From: Hygrophila difformis
Lineage: Eukaryota > Streptophyta > Magnoliopsida > Lamiales > Acanthaceae
Reading direction: 5' to 3'
Assembly: GCA_030278955.1 (NCBI GenBank)
Contig: JAOANR010000002.1
Coordinates: 23,670,057 to 23,734,056 of the forward strand
DNA length: 64,000 bases
Part shown: piece after piece, positions 32,504 to 42,683 of the stretch
How positions within the stretch are numbered: the stretch's first letter is position 1
Layout of the letters: every line of letters starts with the position of its first letter
Notes under the pieces: generated by a model
The model's database searches: none
What the model was told of the DNA's origin: nothing
The model's input: only the letters and a program-made list of their open reading frames with translations
Translations under genes and position numbers: made by a program

Positions 32504-33282
32504 TCAGATATGGTCTAAATTTTTCACATGCATACACAACAGATAATAATTCTTTTCAGTAGTAGCATAATTTCGTTGTGCAGAATTTAAAGCCTGACTA
32601 GAATAATAAATAACAAGTAGCTTTTTGTCCTTTCGTTGAACCAATACTGCTCCAACGGCGAAGTCACTTGCATCACTCATGATTTCAAATGGCAGGCTCC
32701 AGTCAGGTGGCTGAATAATTGGTGCAGTCACCAATACTTCTTTGAGCCTATTGAACGCCTCAACACACTCATCAGTAAAATCAAATTCAACATCTTTACA
32801 TAGCAATTTAAACAGAGGCAGTGCAATTTTAGAAAAATCTTTTATAAACCTTCTATGGAATCCAGCATGTCCCAGAAAACTCCTCAAAGTTTTTAGATTA
32901 TTAGGAGGTGGAATTTTAGCAATCACTTCTACCTTAGCCCTATCAACTTCAATGCCATTTTAAGAAATTCTATGTCCTAAGACACTGCCTTCATTAACCA
33001 TAAAATGACATTTTTCCCAATTAAGAACCAAATTGACTCTTCACATCTAATCAACACTTTCTCAATATTAATTAAACATTTTTTAAAGTCAGAACCAAAT
33101 ACAGAAAAATCATCCATGAAAACTTCAATGCACGTCTCAATTAAATCAGAAAATATAGACATCATGCATATTTGAAACGTAGCTGGTGCATCACACAAAC
33201 CAAATGGCATTCTCCTATATGCAAAGGTACCATAGGGACATGTAAATGTAGTTTTATCTTGATCATCATGTGCAATTGGAAC
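32504..33282 (-). pseudogene. pol: ATH-1 pol: second half of reverse transcriptase and RNase H
   Basis: After the stop at 33283 the same frame continues with the FGLCDAPATFQ block and the catalytic FMDD motif in EVFMDDFSVFG, then shifts frame near 33050. The next part holds FLGHAGFHRRFIKDFS and the RNase H start SDASDFAVGAVLVQRK with YSSQALNSAQRNYATTEK. The frame is lost again near 32560. The connection to the integrase (32209-32503) is degraded. Confidence 0.88.
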
Positions 33283-34866
33283 TTAATTATAACCAGAATA
33301 GCCATTTAAAAAGCAATAAAATTCATGACCAGCTAAACACCCTAACATTTGATCAATAAAAGGCAGTGGAAAATGATCTTTCCTAGTCTTATCATTCAAT
33401 CTCCTATAATCAATGCAAACACGCCATCCAGTAGTAGGTCTAGTAGGTACTAATTCACCATTTTCATTTCTAATCACGGTCATACCTCCCTTTTTAGGCA
33501 CTACTTGCACTAGACTCACCCATTGACTATCAGAAATAGGATAGATAATACATGCATCGAGTAGTTTAATCACCTCTGCCCTTACAGCTTCTTGTAGATA
33601 TGGATTCAGTCTCCTTTGGGGTTGTCTCACTGGTTTGTCATCCTCCTCCATATAAATCCGGTGTGTACATAATGCTGGACTTAGTCCCTTGATATCAGCT
33701 ATCGTCCAAACTATTGCTCTAACATGCTTACTCAACACTTGGGTTAATGCATTTAATTGATCATCATTTAATTTATTACTTGCAATAACAGGTAATGTAT
33801 CATTCTCACCAAGAAAAACATACCTCGAATGTGATGGCAGCTCTTTCAAAGTCAATGTAGGTGGCTTTTCAACAGATGGGACTAACTTAGACTCTTCTAT
33901 CGCACATGCTACTTGCACAGGTAATCCTCCCTCACACTTACTTTCAGCTAAGTCCTCACAACTCTCCTCTAACTGCTCAAATTTCCTATAGGGATCATGT
34001 CTAGCAAAGAACTCTCTCTCAATCACCTCATCCTCCTGATAGATAGCTGTCACTCTGTTACACGAATAGGTATCAGAACTAGCGTGTTGTGTTTTAGTTG
34101 TTTTAGAAATATCAAACGACACTTGTTCATTACCTACTTTAAGTGTAATTTTACCATCATCCATATCAACCATAGCCCTCCCAGTTTGAAAAAATGGTCT
34201 ACCTAAAATCAGAGGAATATCTATGTCTTTCTCCATATCAAGGACCACAAAGTCAATAGGGAAAATGAAGCTCTCTACTTGAACAGGAACATCCTCTAAA
34301 ATGCCTAAAGGTGTCCTAATAGATCTATCAGCAAGCTGTAGCTGCATCCTAGTGGGCTTCACAACTCCTACTCCAAGTTCTCTAAAGACATGTAAAGGCA
34401 TCAAATTAATGCTAGAGCCAAGGTCACACAGAGCTTTATTGAATTCTTTAGTGCCAATAATGCAGAGAATGGTGTAACTCCCTGGATCTTTTTGTTTAGT
34501 AGGCTGTCTTCTTTGTAAGATTGCACTACACTCCCCTGTCAGTGTCACTTGCTCTTCATCATCTATACTCCTCTTCTTTGATAGGATTTCTTTTAAGAAT
34601 TTAGCATAAACGGGCATTTGTGCTATAGCATCAGAAAAAGAAATGTAAATTCTTAAATTTTTAAACACTTCTAAAAATTTAACAGTCTTTATCTTCTTTA
34701 GCCTTTTTAAGACGCTGTGGATATGGAATAGGTGGCTGATATGACTTGATTGGGACAGTAGACTTTCCCTTATCCTTATCCTTGTCAACACTACGTCTCT
34801 CACTCTCCTTAGGCTCATCAGTGTCCTTCTGCTGACTTTCTTCCTCTTCATCCTCACTCTGATCAT
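33283..34866 (-). pseudogene. pol: ATH-1 pol: protease and first half of reverse transcriptase
   Basis: The protease has the active-site block CDLGSSINLMP (D-L-G rather than D-S/T-G, as usual in Athila-like elements) and the flap-side LILGRPFF. The RT begins near KPVRQPQRRLNP and runs through VPKKGGMTVIRNENGELVPT, WRVCIDYRRLN and FLNGYSGYN. There TAA at 33285-33283 replaces a sense codon. The N-terminal 30 residues of the open frame are out of register with gag. It would cleave the polyprotein and copy RNA to DNA. Confidence 0.9.
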
Positions 34867-35146
34867 CTACAGTATCAGCTGAAACCTCTGGGTCATCTAA
34901 GATAGGGTAAGGATTAGGTAATTTCTTTTTGTTCCTTAAAGTGATAGCTTTACACTACTCCTTTGGATTAGGGTCGGGCATACTTGGTAATGTTCCTTGC
35001 TGTCTATTTGAAGTATCCCTAGCAATTTGACCAACTTGAACTTCCAGATTTCTCATTGAGGCTTGCATTTGTTGAATTGTTTGTTGTTGAGACACAATTG
35101 TATTCATTAACTCTTTTAAGTTGACCTCATCTCCTTCTTGTTTCTC

Positions 35147-36545
35147 TTACAGCTGTTGTTGAGGTTGAAAATTTCTTGGCTGTTGGTTTGGGTAAAAGGG
35201 TTGATTTTGATTTTTATTGTGATTAAAGTTTTGATTTTGATTTTGATTTTGGAAATTTTGATTTTGGTTTTGTGGGTAAGATGGACGGTTATTTTGTGGG
35301 CAAGTGTTTTGCTGAAATTGAAAATTTTGATTCGGGTAGAAGTTTTGATTTTGAGGTCGGTTTTGGTTGTAATTCTGCTGCCTATTTCCCATATAATTCA
35401 CATCTTCCACTTGCTCCTCAGTCCCCTCACACTGCATAGTCTCTTGAAGTCCTCGATCGAGCAGGTGACAGGCTGATGACTCATGAGGTCCATGACAAAT
35501 ACCGCATCTCACAACTTTAGCTTGACCTTTCTTCAGTGAAGCAACCTCTCTCATCATAGCATCCAACTTAGAATCCATAGCAACGGTCTTTTCTACCTCA
35601 TACAACCCGCTTTTGATTTGTTTTTAGCATTTTTCTTACCAGGAAATTTTTTCATGTTAGATATTTTTTTCTCAATTATTTCCTTAGCTCTAGATGGTCC
35701 TATGGATAGAAAGGAATCTCCAACTTCTGCATCCAACAGGTTCCTCCAATGATCCAACAATCCATTGTAGAAAAAGTGCATCTGCTGCCAATCTTCAAAG
35801 CCATGATTTGGACATCTCGCCAGTAAGGTGTTATATCTGTCCCATGCTTCAAGTAAACTCTCGTCCTCATCTTGCACAAATTCCTTAATCTTTTCTTGCA
35901 ACTCTAAAACCTTAGAAGGTGGGAAGAACTGCTCTAAGAAAGCTTCTAACATCTTATCCCAAGTAGTAACATCCCTTAATTGAAGTGAGTTATACCAAGT
36001 TTAGCTTTATCTCTAAGTGAAAATGAGAACAATCTTAACTTAATTTCATCACTAGTAACACCATTTATCTTCACTGTGTCACAATAATCCAGGAAATTTC
36101 TTATGTGTTCTACTGCATCATTAGTAGGAGTTCCATTATATTGATTTGCCTGAACCATTGTGATTAGAGCTGGCTGAAGTGTGAAACTTAAGGCATCTAC
36201 ATCTGGCCTTGGAGTTCTATTGAGCAGATTTCCTTTAGTTCCTTGTAAATGTTCCTCAATAGTCATTTCAGCTTGTTCATCATGTTCCACATCACCACCG
36301 TTACCTCCATTATTACCCCTATTATTTTCATTATTTTCTGCCATGTTTAACCTATTGAATTGAGCAACTAATTGATTAGTCTGAAGTGTCAGAACCCCAG
36401 TTGTTGGAGGAAAGTCTTCTTCATCAGAGGATGAATTAATTAGTATTTCCAACTGTGCTGGTCTCCTACGTTTTCCGAATCTAATAGCTCTTAAGGTATG
36501 CTCAATTTCAGGATCATAAGCTATTTCTGCTTGTTTGCTTCGCAC
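35147..36545 (-). pseudogene. gag: ATH-1 gag
   Basis: Three pieces: 36545-35976 (N-terminal, with SDEEDFPP and the block starting FTLQPALITMVQANQYNG), 35952-35593 (FPPSKVLELQEKIKEFVQDEDESLLEAWDRY region) and 35605-35147 (CGICHGPHESSAC zinc-knuckle-like motif followed by a very Asn/Gln-rich tail). Each is Athila-typical. The joints show frame changes near 35960 and 35600. Between 34867 and 35146 lies degraded coding sequence that links to protease. Confidence 0.88.
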
Positions 36546-36650
36546 TGCAATTTTAAATAAAATAAAATAAAAAAGTAATAGTTAAATTAATATTTAACTT
36601 ATGTAAATTTAATATAATAAACTAAAAACAACTAAAAATTCTCAATAAAC

Positions 36651-36668
36651 TCCCCGACAACGGCGCCA
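36651..36668 (-). other. ATH-1 primer binding site (Asp tRNA type)
   Basis: The minus strand reads TGGCGCCGTTGTCGGGGA six bases after the LTR end. This is the usual Athila PBS, complementary to Asp tRNA. Bases 36546-36650 are a short leader. Confidence 0.9.
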
Positions 36669-36674
36669 AAAACT

Positions 36675-38572
36675 TGATGTCTGATTTTCACTACTCATAT
36701 TTTACCACAAGCGGATGGTTGTCATCAAGTAATAAAAATCGGTGAATACCGGGTCGATCCACAGAGAATTTCAGAATATTATTTCATTCCGGAGAATAAT
36801 TTAATTGTTTTTAAGTTTATTAAATATATTTTATATGTTTTAAAAGAGTTTTTTAATTCTAATGATGATTACTTTAAAATAGAGACATTAAATTTAAAAT
36901 AAAGCAAGTTAAATTTTTAATTATTAAAAATGTAGATGGGAGATGCTCGTAATATTTTAAATATTGTCATCTTTATATAAAATAGAAATTTCATATTGAT
37001 TTAGCATTTTCCAATGCCTAAAAAGATCAATTTCTACAAATTTAATTATTTTATAAAGATTAAAAATATAGTAATTTTCTGAAACATCATATTATGCTTA
37101 AACGGACTTCATGGAAGCTAATTAAATTATCTAACATTCTGCAATCATCATTATAGGCCTAAATTTGAGTATTTCCCAAGCATACAAGTTTTCCTATAGC
37201 GATTAAAAGACACATTTCATTTTCCAAATCATTGCATACATGCCAGAATCCATTTTTAATGTAATTTATTCCCAATACCGATACTAAAATATAAATTCTA
37301 CTTTTTATCTTCCGATTTAGCAAAGTAGAAATCACAGAATTGGATTCTAACATTTAAATTACACGGAATAGTGTAAATAATCTAATAAACATGGTAAAAG
37401 AATTAATAAAAACATGGTAAAGTGGATTATATTAATGATATTAAAATGCAGACAGATTAGGATTATTGCCAGATCACTAAAAATAGGAAATTGCAGAAAG
37501 ATCGATCAATTCAGAATTTAGCAGATTAATATGTAAACATCAAATTAAAAGAAACACAGAATTATCGATCAAATTTGTGCAGCAGAACAACAATCTTAAT
37601 TCAGATTCTAACACCATTACAAATTAATCCAGATTTAAACATATAAGCATCGATCATATTTATTGCTTCCATAAAAACATAGATTCGTACTTCAAAAGTG
37701 ATTATGAACTCCCGTTCTAGATCACTCCTAACACGAACAATACAGAAATCCGTCTACAAATTCGAAACATGATAGAAAATTACATTTAGAGGCAAATTCA
37801 TAACATTACGAAGCAAGAAAAAGAAAGGCAACACCTAGAATAGGAAGAACCGATCAAAACAGCTTCTTGTCCAATTCTTCCGGCATGAATTTGTGTTTCC
37901 GGCCTTCTTCTCCCATTGTTAGAGTGTTTACAGAATGTTTCTATCGAATATTGCAGAATGTCGAAAATGAGGAAGAAACGGTGTTAAAAACCGAGTTCGG
38001 GAGGTTAGAAAACTGCTAAACCGCGACTGTGGCACGCCATGTGGCGCTCCGGAGGGTATTTCGGCGCCATCAAGGAGGCTCGGCGCATCCTGACGATTTT
38101 CCACAATTTCAGATTGCGGCGCCAAAAGTGGCGCTCAGGGGCTGTTTCCGGCACCGCCATGCACGTGCGGCGCATCCTGAAGCTTTTTCATCTCCGAAAT
38201 TTTTCTAAGTGTTGAAACGGCGCCTGGGTGGCGCTCCGAGGTCTATTTGGGCGCCGCCATGCTAATGTGGCGCATCCTGGGCACATTCCAGTGTTGAAAA
38301 ATCCGAATTTGATATTCTTTATCCTCCGAACATCTTTCTTTCTTTATTTTAATGCCTGAAACATTGCAATGTATTAGATTTGCCAAAGTCTTATTAAAAA
38401 GCATAAAACATGGTAAATTGAACTCAAATAAGCTTAATTTAACAATGATTATTAATATTTACAAATCACATGTATAAACTAAAAACCCTTAAAATAAGGT
38501 AACATGCATGCAATTTTGACATATTTGAGTGCAATTTAAGCTCATTTAAATGTGGTTTCATAGGGTGCATCA
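36675..38572 (-). repeat. 5' LTR of ATH-1
   Basis: 1898 bp, starting TGATGCACCC at 38572 and ending ACATCA at 36675 (minus strand). It is homologous to the ATH-2 LTR at 53843-55832. It holds a hairpin module at about 38030-38285 and then an AT-rich leader. The proximal end beside gag carries the conserved block ACCGGGTCGATCCACAGAGA (plus-strand reading). Confidence 0.9.
38030..38285 (-). promoter_or_regulatory. GGCGCC hairpin module in the ATH-1 LTR
   Basis: Three tandem units of about 80 bp. Each has a hairpin of the GCGCCGC...GCGGCGC or GCGCCAC...GTGGCGC type plus a short GCGCCAC-TTTT-GGCGCC. It is homologous to modules at 16840, 30095, 55195 and 59010. Confidence 0.7.
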
Positions 38573-38835
38573 GCATTGCCAGCCGCCAGCTTCATGCCGC
38601 CAGCCGCCAGATTCGCATCGCCAGGCGCCAGCTTCGTGTCGACAGCCTCCAGCTTCGCACCAGCTGCTAGCTTCGTGTCGCAAGCCTCCAGCTTCGCATC
38701 GCCAGGTGCCAGCTTCGTGTTGACAGCCTCCAGCTTCGCATCGCCAGCCGCCAGCTTCGTGTCGCCAGCCTCCAGCTTTGCACCGCCAGCCGCCAGCTTC
38801 GCGGTGCCAGCTGTCGTGCTTTGTGTCGTCAGCCG
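38573..38835 (-). repeat. 21-bp minisatellite
   Basis: About 12 units of a CCAGCTTCGxxTCGCCAGCCG type (plus strand). The minus-strand frame stays open and encodes a heptad-like repeat of the form KLEAGDA/T. It lies in the gap between the ATH-1 LTR and the TAT-m gag remnant and decays into CAGCCGCCA-rich sequence up to about 39130. Confidence 0.8.
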
Positions 38836-39328
38836 CCACTTAGCGCTGCCCGGCCGCCATCTGCACAGGCTCAGCCACCACCTGTTAATTGCATGCCTGG
38901 CCGTCACTTAGAGCTTCCCAGCCGCCATTGACAACCCTTGAGCTGCCATCTAGCCCCGTGCCAGCCGCCACTGGCCTTATTCCGGGCCGCCATTCACCTT
39001 CGCTCCGGGCTGCCATCGTCAGTCCGCCCCGATGAGTCTTCAACCGCCACTCACCAACTCCTCAGCCGCCATCAACAGCCCTTCTCCAGTCACCTGCGCC
39101 TGATAGCCACAGTCACCCGAGCCTGAGGGCCTCAGTCACCCGCCTCAGCCTCCGCCTTCATGACCCTATTACCGTGAGGGAGTCGTTTGCTCCAACTGCC
39201 AGCGTCGAGTCCCTGCCAACGCGAAAGGCCAAGGCGGCCTCTTCAATGCCTTAGAGGCCATGCCAACCTCATTAAGGCCAAGGCGGCCTCTTGAAGGCTT
39301 TAGAGGCCATGATGGCCTCTTGAAGGCC

Positions 39329-40664
39329 TTAGAAGCCATGGCGGCTTCTTGGAGGGCAAGGCGGCCTCATGCCTTTCTTGCGGGTCTTCCAGGCTAACTT
39401 TGTGATCTCACTCCCCAAGGGAGGAGTCTGCTTCCTCCTGGGTTCATTGCCCCGATCTTTGTGGCCTTTATTTGAAATGAAACCATATGCCCCATCTTGC
39501 ATGCTTGGAAATAGATTGAGGCCTGCTTGCAAACAGAACAATTGGCGCTGAACATCCACGGCCGCCAGTAACTTCCGCCCTTCGTGTAGCTTAACCGCAT
39601 CATCTTTGAGTAGAGAAGCAAACACTTGTTTTGCTTTACTCGACCCAAAGAGGTCTTCTTCAGGCCTAGACTTGGCCTCTCCCTGTCTTGATGATTTGAA
39701 GACCGCACATGTGTATGGCCTGGCGGTCTGTATTAGTTCTTCTACCGTCACTTGCGGGGGCTCGTCGTCCTTTTCACTTAACGTCACTTCCTTCAAGTGG
39801 ATTCTGTGAGTAGGAGGACGCTTCTCTTTTTGTTCCGCTAGGAACTTTTCCTAGCAAGCCGCTTTTTCGGCTCGTTGGGCAAGATAGTGGAGTCCTGCAC
39901 AATTAAATATTTTTTTTACTTCAGGCAGCATGTGTGCCATTGTACTGTCGGTTATTTCCATGTCTGGAACCGTAATTGTACGTGGACTCTTAGTCTTTTG
40001 AAGTGGTTTCCCCCTAGCGTTGAAGGTGTCCAGCTAGGGTTCATGGTAGGTATTGAGAATGTATTCCCATGACCTGGCGAGAAGGTCGCCACACGAGGGA
40101 CTAAGGCCATGGTCGGCACTGGTGGTGTCATTTGGCAGGGTAGTATACTAACGCCACTGTTGGTCATCCCGCAGCCCGTGAGGGTTGGTGATGCGTAGAT
40201 TGGCACTGGTAGTGTCACATCTCGGAGATTCGGCACACTCGATGCCGCTGATGTATAAGAAAGAACGGCCTGATGAGGCAACTGAAAAACACTTGCCAGG
40301 TTGCCAGACTCTGAAGATGGTTGCTGGCATGGTGTGGCTCCCCAAGTCCTCTGTTGGCCGCCTGACGGCCCTGGACATTGGAGACTAGGCGGCGCAATCG
40401 TGTCGTTCAATCCCGCTGGAGACGCACGAAACTACATACTCTCTCAATCTGGTCGGCCATAGCATGCCGCAGTGCATCCATGAGGTGCTTGTTAAATAGG
40501 GGCATGAATTCAAGCATCAATTCTGTCATTGATAGCCGTATCTGCTCCAAAACTGTGGGGGTCTGAATGATTCCCCATGGTGTGGTGTTTACCGCCGTGT
40601 CACCGGCGTATTCTGCAACATATGATCTAACATACATTTGCTCTTGTAGAGACATCTCTTTCAA
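39329..40664 (-). pseudogene. gag: TAT-m gag-region remnant
   Basis: Frame pieces 40664-40407 and 40410-39952 match the TAT-p gag N-terminus: a helical segment with MTELMLEFMPLFNKHLMDAL, then a Pro/Ser/Gln-rich linker with PVPIYASP. Piece 39796-39329 is an unassigned acidic/basic segment (VTVEELIQTARPYTCAVFKS) that I cannot place. The central retrotrans_gag domain seen in TAT-p is missing. At 39215-39370 there is a short GGCCTCT/AGAGGCC hairpin repeat. Confidence 0.65.
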
Positions 40665-40707
40665 GCGGATATAGTTTGCACTTCGTATCCCACTGGGTGT
40701 GCCAATT

Positions 40708-41160
40708 TGTTAACCGTAAAAAATTTGGGAGATTTGGAACTGATTGAAAGAAAGAAATTAAAGATTGAAAGAACTGAAAGATTACATGAATTGAACGAAA
40801 GCAGTAAAGTGTAATTGCAGAAAGCGATGAATAATTGAAATGCAGAAAGCTGTAAAGGAAAGCGAAAAAAATTGAAGAAAATAAAGTGCGGCTCTTTGAA
40901 GAGTTGTGTTGAGGTGTCCGCAATGAAGATCATGTTCACATATTTCTAAGTCGTCTAAACTTCTGCCTAATGCCCTGCTCCCAATCACGATGCCACGATC
41001 TCTTAACTTCTACTGACTTCAGTCTTCGGGAACCGCCAACTTGTTGTCCATCTTCTTTTTCTTGCGATAATTCTTATGTGGACCGGACTATGTCAACAAT
41101 TAGGCATGATGATGCAGACTGGACCAACCGTGTGGGCTCAAATATTTTTGAGTGACAACA
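40708..41160 (-). repeat. LTR of TAT-m
   Basis: 453 bp between TGTTGTCACT (41160) and GGTTAACA (40708), followed by the PBS-like site 40707-40690. The R-U5 part, from the ACACCTC motif to the T-rich tail, aligns with TAT-p bases 52085-52303. The outer boundary is less certain. Confidence 0.65.
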
Positions 41161-41168
41161 ACCTAATA

Positions 41169-41428
41169 CTCCCTCCGTAATTTAATGATGTTGACATTTG
41201 CATAGTAAACATTATTCATTATGTAACTTTGATTCGAATTTTTAACACAGTTACAAAAGATAAAATATAGTCAAGTGAGATGTTTTTAGATTCGTCTAAT
41301 CAAATAGTTTTAGAATATTAAACTTTTATAATTTTTACTTTTATACAATTTGAGATCTTAATCATTAAGCATTTGAATTGGATTTCGTAAAAACATGGAA
41401 TGTTAACATCATTAAATTACGGAGGGAG
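41169..41428 (+). mobile_element. Stowaway-like MITE
   Basis: 260 bp with TIRs starting CTCCCTCCGTAATTTAATGA and flanking TA dinucleotides (41167-41168 and 41429-41430). The TIR start and the TA duplication are typical of Stowaway (Tc1/mariner). Non-coding. Confidence 0.92.
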
Positions 41429-41471
41429 TATCTTCTTAAAAAATAAGCAATCAAAAGTTCACTAGTTCAAG

Positions 41472-41831
41472 GGAAAAAGAAAAATCCATATTGTCCCATA
41501 ATTTTAAAAAAATTCCAAAACAGTCCCACAAATATTGAATTAGACGAATTCGTCCCATAACTACCCTAATCATAGCCGAACACATCCATGAACCCGGTTT
41601 TTTCGCTAATCATCGCCAAACCCATCCCATAACTACCCTAATCATCGCCGAACTCATCCCTCTATTAGGAAAGTTATGGAACGGATTCGGCAATGAATAG
41701 TGGAAAAACGGGTTCAAGGACGGGTTTGGCGATGATTAAGGTAGTTATGGGATGGATTCGTCTAATTCGATATTTGTGGGATGGTTTTCGAAATTGAAAA
41801 AATTTATGGGAGTAAATGGTTTTTTTTTCCC
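41472..41831 (+). mobile_element. Foldback MITE with 9-bp duplication
   Basis: 360 bp whose two halves are inverted copies over about 150 bases. They share CCCATAACTACC and the AATCATCGCC block, which also recurs within each arm. The flanks TAGTTCAAG and TAATTCAAG are a 9-bp duplication with one difference, suggesting Mutator type. Confidence 0.75.
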
Positions 41832-41840
41832 TAATTCAAG

Positions 41841-42683
41841 ATATTTATCAATGAAAAAAATCAGTTTAACCATATTGTAACTGAATTGGGAAGCATTTCT
41901 AGTTGCCAAGACGTTGGAAACACAAAAATGAAACAAATGAATCATAATTTAGTTCGTCGGTAGTGATAACACTTCTGTAATAGCTACGCCATAATTTAGT
42001 ATACATATGTATCTTTATTCAAAGCTCCGATGGGTCATTCTTTGGTGTGGGAATAATTTTCACCATCAATTGGCCTAATATGTTGCTTTTCTAACTTTTA
42101 AAGCATAAGCCCAAACTAATTCTTAGTTGATATGGACTGTTGTTGGTGTGTAGTCACATCGCACGGTTTCTGGTATGACAGGTTGCTTTTTTTCTTCTTT
42201 GGAGTCCATATATGTTTTTGTATTTTTATCCTTTTTCGAAGTTTCCGTGGTGGACATACGACATGTCGGCCATTCAAGGTCTGCTACACATGGCCCAGCA
42301 TAGAATAACAATAAAACAAAAAAAAAAAGAAAAAAATTAATTAAAGAATTAAATAAATGCACCTTCCATTACAATCCACTAGGCACACTCAGTCATAAAT
42401 AAAACCAAAATATATGTGGATGAGCGAGAAGGGGGTAATAAAAATAGTATGTTTCAAACATTACATTGGTTATAATGTTACAAAGGATCATACTCTAGGC
42501 CTTCTTTTCACTTTTTTTTTTTTTTTTTCCCTTTTCATTTTCGCCAGAACCGTGGGAAGAAAGTGGTGGTAACGGCGGCAATCGGGGGTGATCTTGTTGT
42601 TGATATACTGTTCTTAAACTCATTGCGCCACCACTTCCGACCCACAGTATCCATTGGATCGAAAACGTTCCAAGATCTTGGAA
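41841..42683 (+). promoter_or_regulatory. Upstream region of the USP-kinase gene
   Basis: About 840 bases without a gene: AT-rich sequence, a poly-T run (about 42514-42530) and no clear TATA box or transposon ends. It presumably contains the promoter and 5' UTR. Confidence 0.3.

Larger units (their letters stand above)
14911..38572 (-). mobile_element. ATH-1: Athila-like Ty3 element with two extra downstream ORFs (3' end lost)
   Basis: Read right to left: 5' LTR (38572-36675), Asp-tRNA-type PBS, gag, pol, then promoter plus ORF D and promoter plus ORF C1. PPT and 3' LTR are missing because CH-B joins within C1. That D and C belong to this element is inferred from ATH-2, where C2 is followed by a PPT and an LTR of the same family. 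Without the nested insertions about 13.6 kb remain. Confidence 0.65.
38573..41160 (-). mobile_element. TAT-m: Tat-like Ty3 retrotransposon remnant (LTR and gag region)
   Basis: On the minus strand the LTR 41160-40708 (starts TGTTGTCACT, ends GGTTAACA) is followed by a PBS-like ATTGGCACACCCAGTGGGA and gag-region pieces down to about 39329, then repeats and the ATH-1 insertion. Its LTR 3' half and gag N-terminus are homologous to TAT-p on the plus strand (51719-53842). No pol remains. Confidence 0.75.

Noticed and set aside
38542..38911. Alanine/serine-rich protein on the plus strand
   Set aside because: Frames are open on both strands because of the 21-bp repeat; no start context or homology.
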